Assembly: GCA_019751475.1 (NCBI GenBank)
Contig: JAIENH010000738.1
Location: 1 to 5,882 of the forward strand
Origin: Cyclobacteriaceae bacterium
Lineage (GTDB): Bacteria > Bacteroidota > Bacteroidia > Cytophagales > Cyclobacteriaceae
Direction of reading: 5' to 3'
Length of the DNA: 5,882 bases
Below are positions 1-5,882 of this stretch, in pieces; position 1 is the stretch's first letter; each line of letters starts with the position of its first letter. The notes under the pieces are model-generated. The model did no database searches, was not told the DNA's origin, and saw only the letters and a list, made by a program, of their open reading frames with translations. A program made the translations under genes and the position numbers.

Positions 1-1369
1 CCACGGAGTCGCCCCGGGTCTCCACGCTGCTGATCACTTTGGTATAAATCAGCGGATTATCCGAAGCCACGAAGATGCTGCCAATGCTGTCGATCTTCAT
101 CTTAAATTGAATTGGGTTCTTGTATTCATCAAACTCAGTTGGTGTTGCCAGAATGGAGATGATACGCGCGGCTGTTTCCTTACGGAATTCTTCTGACCAA
201 ACAACATTCAAACCAACGGTACCGGCTTGCTTTATAAAATTGGCTGCCATGATGGAGTCTTTCGGTGTGTCACCATAGAGCACCATGCACTTTTTGTTGC
301 GCGTATGTTTGGCCAGCATATCGGCTGATTTGCTACCCAGTGTCTCCAATGAAGGTTGAAACAACAAGGCAAACGGATTCTGCCCCGTAAATTCCGAGTT
401 GTTTGACACCGGGCTGATCATATTTATTTGCCGCGACTCCGAAATTTGTTGCACGGGCTTAAACTCCTCGCGGAATATGGGCCCAACAATTAAGTCTGCA
501 TTTTTAAGTTCATCAGCCTCCAGTAATTTTTTCAATGCCTCTGGATTGCGCTCGGTATCATAGGCCAGGAGGTTGATGGGCACACCGGTTTTATTCAACG
601 TATCAGCTGCCATCCGCATGCCTTCATAGAGATCAAGCACCAACTGATTTTGCTTTTTAGCTGGAGACGGATCGAGCGTAGAGGTAAGAAAAGGAAAGAC
701 AACTGCTACATTATACTTGTCTTTGAATACAAGTTGGGCCTGCGAAGCGGCTGAAAATTGATCGCGAGGTAGTCCAAAGTGACTAATGACGGCATCAAGG
801 AGTGCGCGATCTTGTTGCAAAAAAGGCTGTCGACTAATAGCCGTAGCCAATCGTGTGCCTACCTCGGCATCCTGCGGATATTCTTCCCACATCATCCGTA
901 ATACTTCCGGGTCTGCAATCTGCGATAAGTAGAATCGTTTGATTTTTCCAATCTCTTGCACTTCAATAAAATCCTCCTGGCGCACTTGCTGCAGCATGTG
1001 CATGCCTTGAAAATATTCGCGCTGCTCGAAATAAATTTTTGCCAACCAGTAATTCACTTCATTCATCTGGTCCCACTCTGGATACAGTTTTTTGATGCTA
1101 AGCAGCATGTCCTTCGCTACAGCGAAGAACCGTTGTCGGTAAGCGGATTGAGCATAGTAGAAAGAAGCGTATTCTGAGTAAGGATTATTCTTATCGTAGG
1201 AGATCAGCGGCTTGAATGCCTCCATGGCGAGGTTGTATTTCCCCTCCATAAAAAAATCTTTGGCGTTTTTGTATTGACGCTTGAAATCCTGAGCGACTGC
1301 TCCATGCACCGTTCCCATGCAAAGCACTACGGCAAGAAAGGAAATCGTAAACGTTTTTTGGCGAAACAT
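1..1369 (-). CDS. Secreted TPR plus type 1 periplasmic-binding-protein-like protein (3' end beyond window)
   Basis: The frame is open from ATG at 1369 to the window edge (456 codons), so the C-terminus is missing. Residues 1-26 form a signal peptide: basic MFRQK, a hydrophobic core (FLAVVL), and a likely cleavage site AVA|Q. Residues about 28-165 look helical and TPR-like, for example KNAKDFFMEGKYNLAMEAF (35-53), then a second tyrosine-rich repeat at 66-97. From about 217 a type 1 periplasmic-binding fold begins: DKYNVAVVFPF (217-227), LYEGMRMAADTLNKTG (247-262), DLIVGPIFREEFKPV (292-306) and INMISPVSNN (315-324), the pattern of LivJ/LpoA-like proteins. Family members in Bacteroidetes are often named ABC transporter substrate-binding proteins, but no permease or ATPase gene is seen here. 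LpoA, a TPR plus PBP1-fold activator of peptidoglycan synthase, has a similar layout, so a cell-envelope role is an alternative. The ligand is unknown. It starts 5 nt after the guaA stop, so co-transcription is very likely. Confidence 0.88.
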   Translation of the reverse strand, partial: MFRQKTFTISFLAVVLCMGTVHGAVAQDFKRQYKNAKDFFMEGKYNLAMEAFKPLISYDKNNPYSEYASFYYAQSAYRQRFFAVAKDMLLSIKKLYPEWDQMNEVNYWLAKIYFEQREYFQGMHMLQQVRQEDFIEVQEIGKIKRFYLSQIADPEVLRMMWEEYPQDAEVGTRLATAISRQPFLQQDRALLDAVISHFGLPRDQFSAASQAQLVFKDKYNVAVVFPFLTSTLDPSPAKKQNQLVLDLYEGMRMAADTLNKTGVPINLLAYDTERNPEALKKLLEADELKNADLIVGPIFREEFKPVQQISESRQINMISPVSNNSEFTGQNPFALLFQPSLETLGSKSADMLAKHTRNKKCMVLYGDTPKDSIMAANFIKQAGTVGLNVVWSEEFRKETAARIISILATPTEFDEYKNPIQFKMKIDSIGSIFVASDNPLIYTKVISSVETRGDSV

Positions 1370-1374
1370 AGATA

Positions 1375-2901
1375 CTACTCCCATTCAATAGTGGCCGGTG
1401 GCTTTGAACTAATATCGTATACCACGCGGTTCACTCCTTTTACTTTGTTGATAATTTCTGATGACATCTCACTGAGAAATTCATACGGCAAGTGCGACCA
1501 GTCGGCTGTCATGCCATCCACACTTACTACGGCCCGCAAAGCCACCACTCGCTCGTAGGTGCGCTCATCACCCATCACACCCACCGCCTGCACCGGCAAC
1601 AACATGGCTCCCGCCTGCCACACTTTATCGTACAAGTTATGCTTTCTCAATCCCTGAATGAAAATATAATCTACCTCTTGCAATATCCGTACCTTTTCTA
1701 GTGTAATGTCTCCCAGGATGCGAATTCCAAGCCCAGGGCCAGGAAATGGATGACGCCCAAGTATCGTGGGGTCGATTTGCAGGGTCTTGCCCACCAGCCT
1801 CACTTCATCTTTAAAAAGTGTATTCAGGGGCTCTACTACTTTGAGTTTCATCTTTTCCGGCAAGCCACCCACGTTGTGGTGCGACTTAATAGTGACCGAA
1901 GGGCCCTTAACGGAAACTGACTCAATCACGTCCGGATAGATGGTACCCTGGCCAAGCCACTTCACATCGGTTATTTTGTGTGCTTCTTCGTCAAACACTT
2001 CGATGAATGTGCGACCGATGGCTTTTCGTTTTGCTTCCGGGTCTGACAAGTCTCTTAGCGCTGTATAAAACTTTTCGCGTGCGTCAACTCCTTTGATGTT
2101 CAGACCCATGCCTTTGTAGGATGCTAACACTTGCTCAAACTCGTTCTTGCGCAACAATCCGTTATCCACAAAAATGCAATAGAGATTTTTACCAATGGCC
2201 TTATGTACCAGGGTGGCCGCTACCGTAGAGTCCACCCCGCCAGACAATGCCATCACAACTTTATCGTTGCCTAATTTTTTCTGCAATGCTTCCACCGTGG
2301 CATCTACAAACTGGTCGGGTGTCCAATCTTGCGCACAGCCGCAGATGTGCACCACAAAATTTCGAAGCAGGTTTTTTCCTTCCAACGTGTGCGTTACCTC
2401 CGGATGAAATTGAATACCAAACAACGATTGGCCCTTCTTCTTGAAGGCCGCAATCTTTACCGTGGGCGTGCTGGCAATTACGTCATAATCGCTAGCAATG
2501 GATTCAATCGTATCCCCATGCGACATCCACACCTGTGAGTCGATGGAGATTTCTTTTAGCAATTCGTTGTGATGATCAACCGTAGTGAGGCGCGCGCGGC
2601 CGTACTCCCTGATTTGCGATGGCAACACGTTGCCACCCGTTTTTTGAGCGATAAGTTGAGCTCCATAGCATATTCCCAACACAGGCTTACCCTTGAATAA
2701 GCTAAGATCTACATCTGGCGATCCTGCATCGCGCACTGAGCATGGGCTCCCGGAAAGGATAACTCCTTTAATGTCTGGGGTTAGGGCAGGTACTTTGCTG
2801 AACGGGTGGATTTCACAATACACGTTCAACTCACGGATGCGCCTGGCAATTAACTGGGTGTATTGCGAACCAAAATCGAGAATAAGAATTTGCTCTGCCA
2901 T
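1375..2901 (-). CDS. guaA: GMP synthase (glutamine-hydrolysing)
   Basis: This cytoplasmic enzyme converts XMP, ATP and glutamine to GMP, the last step of de novo guanine nucleotide synthesis. From the ATG at 2901 it has 508 residues, close to the usual family length of about 510-525. Residues 4-190 are the class I glutamine amidotransferase: [19 protein letters not shown] near the start, nucleophile Cys78 in GICYGAQ, MSHGD (126-130), and His166/Glu168 in FHPEV. Residues about 195-385 are the ATP pyrophosphatase, with P-loop SGGVDS at 220-225. The C-terminal dimerisation domain follows ([10 protein letters not shown] 341-350, [12 protein letters not shown] 383-394) and ends with the family-typical KPPATIEWE. 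All key residues are present. An in-frame ATG at 2940 would add 13 residues ([13 protein letters not shown]) before the conserved start; I prefer 2901 because conserved sequence begins almost at once and AAAGG lies 9 nt upstream. It is followed 5 nt later by the PBP1/TPR gene. Confidence 0.98.
   Translation of the reverse strand: MAEQILILDFGSQYTQLIARRIRELNVYCEIHPFSKVPALTPDIKGVILSGSPCSVRDAGSPDVDLSLFKGKPVLGICYGAQLIAQKTGGNVLPSQIREYGRARLTTVDHHNELLKEISIDSQVWMSHGDTIESIASDYDVIASTPTVKIAAFKKKGQSLFGIQFHPEVTHTLEGKNLLRNFVVHICGCAQDWTPDQFVDATVEALQKKLGNDKVVMALSGGVDSTVAATLVHKAIGKNLYCIFVDNGLLRKNEFEQVLASYKGMGLNIKGVDAREKFYTALRDLSDPEAKRKAIGRTFIEVFDEEAHKITDVKWLGQGTIYPDVIESVSVKGPSVTIKSHHNVGGLPEKMKLKVVEPLNTLFKDEVRLVGKTLQIDPTILGRHPFPGPGLGIRILGDITLEKVRILQEVDYIFIQGLRKHNLYDKVWQAGAMLLPVQAVGVMGDERTYERVVALRAVVSVDGMTADWSHLPYEFLSEMSSEIINKVKGVNRVVYDISSKPPATIEWE
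1378..1382 (-). promoter_or_regulatory. Shine-Dalgarno-like GGGAG for the PBP1/TPR gene
   Basis: GGGAG lies 8 nt upstream of the ATG at 1369 and sits in the last codons of guaA, just before its TAG stop (1377-1375). It supports the chosen start and suggests that ribosomes finishing guaA reinitiate here. Many Bacteroidetes starts lack such a motif, so chance is possible. Confidence 0.45.
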
Positions 2902-2910
2902 GCTTGTGTG

Positions 2911-2915
2911 CCTTT
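2911..2915 (-). promoter_or_regulatory. Possible ribosome binding site deciding the guaA start
   Basis: AAAGG sits 9 nt upstream of the ATG at 2901. It favours that start over the in-frame ATG at 2940, which has no purine-rich motif at a suitable distance. The match is only partial. Confidence 0.35.
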
Positions 2916-2943
2916 GTGCGACTTTCTGGCACGCTGGCATGCG

Positions 2944-2951
2944 TAAAAATA
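2944..2951 (-). promoter_or_regulatory. Weak candidate -7 element upstream of guaA
   Basis: On the minus strand this reads TATTTTTA, one base away from the Bacteroidetes -7 consensus TAnnTTTG (the final G is A). It lies 42 nt before the guaA ATG at 2901. No good TTTG-type -33 element is found at the usual distance, the nearest T-rich stretch being GTTTAC at 2979-2974. It could give guaA some transcription of its own, but the match is weak in AT-rich sequence. Confidence 0.2.
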
Positions 2952-2968
2952 GGGATGAATATCGAATG

Positions 2969-2986
2969 TTGAGGTAAACGCCTCAA
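2969..2986. repeat. Short hairpin in the TPR-guaA gap
   Basis: TTGAGG (2969-2974) and CCTCAA (2981-2986) form a perfect 6-bp inverted repeat around a 6-nt loop. It begins 8 nt after the TPR gene stop on the transcribed strand. In the minus-strand transcript no U-run follows the stem (the Ts come before it), so it is not a classic intrinsic terminator. It may protect or process the mRNA end between the two gene pairs, or be chance. The rest of the 92-nt gap (2902-2993) holds no RNA gene or recognisable purine riboswitch. Confidence 0.4.
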
Positions 2987-2993
2987 AAACCTG

Positions 2994-3839
2994 TCAATCC
3001 TCTATTTCAAAACAATATTGCTTCAGGTAGTCGCCCGCCTCATCCATGCCTGCATAAAACGCCCGGTTCAAACATGGACATCCTTCATCCTTCCTGTCCA
3101 ATTCAATCAGGGCCACACCTTTATAAAAAGTTGCTTCTTTGTTCTTAGGGTCTAAGCGCAAAGCAAGGTTTGTGTATTCCAGCGCCAATTCATAGCGACC
3201 TTCTTCCAATGCAATTGATCCGGAGTAAATATAAGCCGGCAGATAGGTGGCATCCAGCACAATGGCACGATCAAAACTCACAAAGGCGCTATCCTTCTGC
3301 TCAAGGTTGTAATAGGTAAGCCCAAGGTACGTTTCGAGGTCGGGTTCATCTTGAGCAGACCGCGCCATTAGTAAATCCTTTTTAGCCTCATTGTACTTAC
3401 TGCTTTGAAGATAAAGGAGCCCGCGCCATTTTAGTAATTCCGGCACAGGGCCTTGCTGCGCTATTACAGCTTCAAGATTAGTCAGTTGATTTTCGCTGTC
3501 GCCAAGTTCACGATAGATAAAAGCTTTCAGTAGTTTGGGCTCAGCTACATCAGGAAAGGCGGGAATGAAAACATCCAAATCTTTTAGTGCTTCTTGATAT
3601 GCGCCAGCATTGTAGTAAGATACCGCACGTTTGTACAATGAATTATACGCTGCTTTTTCTTTCAGCTTGCTTATGCTGATTGCCTTGCTGTAGGATTGAA
3701 TAGCTCCTTTAAAATTCTCCCGCTTAAAAAGCGTGTCGCCTTTCACCTCCCACTTTTTCCACTTGGGCGACTGTGCATAGGCCGGGCATAGGCCTGCCAG
3801 AGAAAAAATCAGCGCCAGCGGAAAAACAAACCTCCTCAT
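2994..3839 (-). CDS. Secreted TPR-repeat protein of unknown role
   Basis: The 281-residue product has a clear Sec signal peptide: MRR, hydrophobic core FPLALIFSLAGL, and likely cleavage AYA|Q after residue 22. The -1 residue before Cys18 is Leu, so a lipobox is not supported. Nearly all the mature protein is tandem TPR-like helix pairs, at about 30-63, 66-99, 100-130, 134-165, 167-200, 201-234 and 235-270. The best are DSAFVSFDRAIVLDATYLPA (183-202) and YELALEYTNLALRLDPKNKE (216-235). The last unit carries GCPC (253-256) and ends with LKQYC (272-276), giving three cysteines in an exported protein. TPR arrays bind proteins; the partner is not evident, and no enzymatic motif is seen. The start is 3 nt after the typA stop with no Shine-Dalgarno motif before it, so translational coupling to typA is likely. 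AGGAGG occurs directly after the ATG as codons 2-3, but no sensible downstream start uses it. Confidence 0.92.
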   Translation of the reverse strand: MRRFVFPLALIFSLAGLCPAYAQSPKWKKWEVKGDTLFKRENFKGAIQSYSKAISISKLKEKAAYNSLYKRAVSYYNAGAYQEALKDLDVFIPAFPDVAEPKLLKAFIYRELGDSENQLTNLEAVIAQQGPVPELLKWRGLLYLQSSKYNEAKKDLLMARSAQDEPDLETYLGLTYYNLEQKDSAFVSFDRAIVLDATYLPAYIYSGSIALEEGRYELALEYTNLALRLDPKNKEATFYKGVALIELDRKDEGCPCLNRAFYAGMDEAGDYLKQYCFEIED

Positions 3840-3842
3840 AGA

Positions 3843-5660
3843 TCAGCCAACAAGCACTTTGTTGCGCTCGCGCTTACGATCGTTTTCGTTGAGTTGAATT
3901 TTACGCAAACGAATGGACTTGGGCGTTACCTCTACATATTCATCCGCCTGGATGTATTCCAAAGCCTCTTCGAGTGTATGCTTGATGGCAGGTGCGATTT
4001 TCATTTTCTCTTCTGAGCCGGACGCGCGCATGTTGGTGAGCTTTTTTGTTTTGGTCACGTTGATAACCAAATCACCACTGCGGCTGTGTTCACCTATCAC
4101 CTGACCTTCATATACAGCCTCACCGGGATTGATGAAAAACTTGCCCCTGTCTTGTAAGTTGTGCAAGCTGTATGGAATAGCCTCGCCTTGCTCCATCACA
4201 ATCAACGAACCGTTGATACGGCCAGGTATTTCTCCCTTGTATGGTTGATACTCTTTGAACCGGTGTGTCACAACAGCTTCACCGGCTGTTACGTTGAGCA
4301 AATAATTGCGAAGTCCCATGATACCCCTTGACGGGATCATGAATTTTAAAATCATCCGGTCTCCTTTCGGCTCCATGTTGATCATTTCACCTTTGCGCAT
4401 GGACACCGTTTCGATGGCTTTTCCGGCTACCACTTCCGGCAAATCGATTGTCAACTCTTCTATTGGCTCGCACTTCACACCATCAATCTCGCGAAATATC
4501 ACCTGCGGCTGACCGATTTGAAGTTCATATCCTTCCCTGCGCATTGTTTCGATCAATACTGACAAGTGCAGTACACCACGGCCATAGACCATGAAACTAT
4601 CGGCCGAGCCTGTTTCACCCATGCGTAGTGCCAGGTTCTTCTCTAATTCCTTCTCCAGGCGTTCGCGAATGTGGCGCGAGGTAACAAACTTTCCCTCCTT
4701 CGCATAGAAAGGCGAGTTATTGATCGTGAAGAGCATACTCATGGTTGGCTCATCAATGGCAATGGCCTTGAGAGCCTCCGGCTTTTCAGGATCTGCCACT
4801 GTATCACCAATCTCAAAACCTTCCAAACCTACCAAAGCACAGATTTCTCCTGCCTTTACCTCTTCTACTTTTTTCTTTTCAAAGCCTTCGAAAATGTAGA
4901 CTTCTTTAATGCGGGTTTTAGAAATAGTACCATCGCGCTTCACCAACACCACTTGTTGACCTGGCTTCACCGTGCCACGCTGCACACGACCGATGGCCAC
5001 ACGACCGATGTACGATGAGTATTCCAATGATGTAATCATCATTTGGGTTAATCCTTCATCCACCTGAGGCTGCGGAATGTGCTCGATTACTCCTTCGATC
5101 AACGTGTTGATATCCGTAGTTGGCACTTTCCAGTCTTTGCTCATCCAACCTTGCTTGGCCGAGCCATAGAAGGTTGGGAAATTGAGCTGCTCTTCAGTAG
5201 CATCCAGTGAAAACATGAGATCAAACACCTGCTCATGTACTTCATCAGGCGTACAATTCTTTTTGTCAACTTTATTAATCACCACAATCGGCTTAAGACC
5301 CAACTGCAATGCTTTCTGCAATACAAAACGCGTTTGCGGCATGGGACCTTCAAAGGCATCTACCAGCAGCAGACAGCCGTCTGCCATATTCAATACGCGC
5401 TCTACTTCCCCACCAAAGTCACTGTGACCTGGTGTATCAATAATGTTAATCTTGTAATCTTTGTATCGCACCGAAACGTTCTTCGCCAAAATGGTAATAC
5501 CCCGCTCCCGCTCCAGGTCATTGCTGTCCATAATCAACTCACCGGGGTTTTCATGATCCTTAAAAAGGTGTCCCGCATGCAAAAGTTTGTCCACCAGCGT
5601 GGTCTTGCCGTGGTCAACGTGGGCGATAATGGCGATATTCCTGATCTTGCTTACTTCCAT
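3843..5660 (-). CDS. typA: Translational GTPase TypA/BipA
   Basis: The 605-residue product matches the usual length of TypA/BipA, a ribosome-binding GTPase of the EF-G/LepA group that helps 50S subunit assembly and growth under stress such as cold. The G domain is complete: G1 AHVDHGKT (13-20), switch I RERGITI (51-57), G3 DTPGH (75-79), G4 NKVD (129-132) and G5 SAK (167-169). Domain II follows, with YIGRVAIGRVQRG (217-229). The EF-G-like domain contains GRGVLHLSVLIETMRREGYEL-type sequence from 360. The TypA-specific C-terminal region includes MRKGEM (421-426), GIMGLRNYLL (447-456) and TNMRASGSEEK (542-552). No key residue is missing. The ATG at 5660 places MEVSKIRNIAIIAHVDHGKT at the N-terminus, as in relatives. 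No Shine-Dalgarno motif precedes it; the leader is AT-rich, which is common in Bacteroidetes. It is the first intact gene after the promoter at 5699-5706 and is followed 3 nt later by the TPR gene. Confidence 0.98.
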   Translation of the reverse strand: MEVSKIRNIAIIAHVDHGKTTLVDKLLHAGHLFKDHENPGELIMDSNDLERERGITILAKNVSVRYKDYKINIIDTPGHSDFGGEVERVLNMADGCLLLVDAFEGPMPQTRFVLQKALQLGLKPIVVINKVDKKNCTPDEVHEQVFDLMFSLDATEEQLNFPTFYGSAKQGWMSKDWKVPTTDINTLIEGVIEHIPQPQVDEGLTQMMITSLEYSSYIGRVAIGRVQRGTVKPGQQVVLVKRDGTISKTRIKEVYIFEGFEKKKVEEVKAGEICALVGLEGFEIGDTVADPEKPEALKAIAIDEPTMSMLFTINNSPFYAKEGKFVTSRHIRERLEKELEKNLALRMGETGSADSFMVYGRGVLHLSVLIETMRREGYELQIGQPQVIFREIDGVKCEPIEELTIDLPEVVAGKAIETVSMRKGEMINMEPKGDRMILKFMIPSRGIMGLRNYLLNVTAGEAVVTHRFKEYQPYKGEIPGRINGSLIVMEQGEAIPYSLHNLQDRGKFFINPGEAVYEGQVIGEHSRSGDLVINVTKTKKLTNMRASGSEEKMKIAPAIKHTLEEALEYIQADEYVEVTPKSIRLRKIQLNENDRKRERNKVLVG

Positions 5661-5683
5661 AAAACGTTAAAATCTGCTTGTTT

Positions 5684-5695
5684 CTCAAAATTGAG
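5684..5695. repeat. Small dyad near the expected typA transcription start
   Basis: CTCAA (5684-5688) and TTGAG (5691-5695) form a 5-bp inverted repeat with an AA spacer. It lies just downstream of the proposed -7 element, about where the transcript should begin. An operator or a 5' mRNA hairpin is possible, but so short a dyad may be chance. Confidence 0.2.
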
Positions 5696-5698
5696 GCG

Positions 5699-5706
5699 CA
5701 AAGATA
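5699..5706 (-). promoter_or_regulatory. typA: Bacteroidetes-type -7 promoter element for typA
   Basis: The minus strand reads TATCTTTG, an exact match to the TAnnTTTG -7 element used by the Bacteroidetes primary sigma factor. It lies 38 nt before the typA ATG, predicting a 5' leader of roughly 30 nt. The -33 element is poor: the nearest candidate is TGTG, 17 nt upstream, rather than a clean TTTG at about 19-21 nt. It probably drives typA and the TPR gene, and perhaps guaA and the last gene as well. Confidence 0.6.
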
Positions 5707-5718
5707 GCTGAATTTAGG

Positions 5719-5734
5719 CAGAGCACAGTCTCTG
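5719..5734. repeat. Dyad upstream of the typA -7 element
   Basis: CAGAG (5719-5723) and CTCTG (5730-5734) form a perfect 5-bp inverted repeat with a 6-nt spacer. It overlaps the place where the -33 element should be, so it could be a regulator site; it could equally be the weak 3' hairpin of the upstream gene. No U-run follows on the minus strand. Confidence 0.2.
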
Positions 5735-5758
5735 ATTGAAAAATTGGGAGCGCTTAAT

Positions 5759-5882
5759 TTAGCATTCACATACCAGACTTAATTCCTTCATCATCCCAAC
5801 CTCAGTGGGTGTATTCCAAAATGTCGCATCTCTAAGCAGCCTGAAGTATAGGGGGTCGAACCATCTCAATAACTTTTTCCCA
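5759..5882 (-). CDS. Possible C-terminal end of an unrecognised protein (5' end beyond window)
   Basis: One minus-strand frame is open from the window edge for 40 codons to a TAA at 5761-5759. It would end a protein with KKLLRWFDPLYFRLLRDATF, then WNTPTEVGMMKELSLVCEC. The mix of aromatic, charged and proline residues looks protein-like and the orientation matches the other genes, but I do not recognise the family. A run of 40 open codons can arise by chance. Competing readings are a 16-codon minus-strand frame that stops at 5834-5832 and a plus-strand frame from 5763 with no early ATG. If real, it ends 98 nt before the typA ATG, and the typA promoter lies in that gap. Confidence 0.4.
   Translation of the reverse strand, partial: GKKLLRWFDPLYFRLLRDATFWNTPTEVGMMKELSLVCEC

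Noticed and set aside
1112..1127. A perfect 7-bp inverted repeat with a 2-nt centre (CTTCGCT/AGCGAAG)
   Set aside because: It lies inside the coding frame of the PBP1/TPR gene, has no U-run, and is not at a gene boundary; probably chance.
1191..1388. A 65-codon minus-strand open frame overlapping the end of guaA
   Set aside because: It is a shadow: the frame starting at ATG 1369 in the same region stays open for 456 codons and has a signal peptide and a recognisable fold.
2902..2993. Possible purine riboswitch before guaA
   Set aside because: The gap is 92 nt with only one 6-bp hairpin and lacks the three-way-junction layout of known purine riboswitches.
2994..3839. Lipoprotein signal in the TPR protein (AGLC before residue 19)
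   Set aside because: The residue before the cysteine is Leu, not Gly, Ala or Ser, and a good AYA|Q type I cleavage site follows.
4983..5010. A 13-nt direct repeat (CACACGACCGATG, twice, period 15) within typA
   Set aside because: It encodes the IGRV-A-IGRV segment of domain II, a conserved protein feature in this GTPase group, so protein sequence explains it.
5235..5711. A 158-codon plus-strand open frame opposite the start of typA
   Set aside because: It is antisense to the highly conserved GTPase domain, covers the typA promoter, and has no recognisable motifs.
5840..5882. A tRNA-like T-loop string (GGTTCGACC on the minus strand)
   Set aside because: The flanking bases (GATGG and CCCTA) do not pair as a T stem, and no acceptor or anticodon arm is found.

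Overview
The window looks like an ordinary housekeeping segment of a Bacteroidetes/Bacteroidota chromosome, most likely a Cytophagales-type organism. This rests on four observations: a TAnnTTTG-type -7 box upstream of typA, weak or absent Shine-Dalgarno sequences at most starts, secreted TPR proteins of a kind common in this phylum, and protein sequences of Bacteroidetes character. The genus cannot be fixed from the sequence alone. GC content is moderate and looks even across the window, and I see no sign of recent transfer.

Every gene I can support lies on the minus strand, so transcription runs from high to low coordinates. In that order they are: (a) at 5882-5759, a possible C-terminal end of an unrecognised gene; (b) at 5758-5661, a 98-nt gap with a good match to the Bacteroidetes -7 element (5706-5699) and two short dyads; (c) at 5660-3843, typA (bipA), an intact ribosome-associated translational GTPase; (d) at 3839-2994, after only 3 nt, a secreted TPR-repeat protein of unknown role; (e) at 2993-2902, a 92-nt gap with a short hairpin and at best a weak promoter; (f) at 2901-1375, guaA, an intact glutamine-hydrolysing GMP synthase; (g) from 1369 to the window edge, after 5 nt, the first 456 codons of a secreted protein that combines N-terminal TPR-like helices with a type 1 periplasmic-binding-protein fold. 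It has no stop codon inside the window, and its N-terminal half is easily missed because a shorter ORF overlaps it in another frame.

The spacing suggests two tightly coupled pairs, typA-TPR and guaA-PBP1/TPR, possibly read as one four-gene transcript from the promoter above typA. Each pair joins a conserved cytoplasmic enzyme (a translation GTPase; a guanine nucleotide synthase) to an exported TPR protein of unknown function. The enzymes share a GTP theme, but nothing in the sequence proves a functional link. I found no RNA genes, CRISPR arrays, insertion sequences, phage genes or riboswitches, and no clearly new system. The most useful leads are the two envelope proteins and their pairing with typA and guaA.
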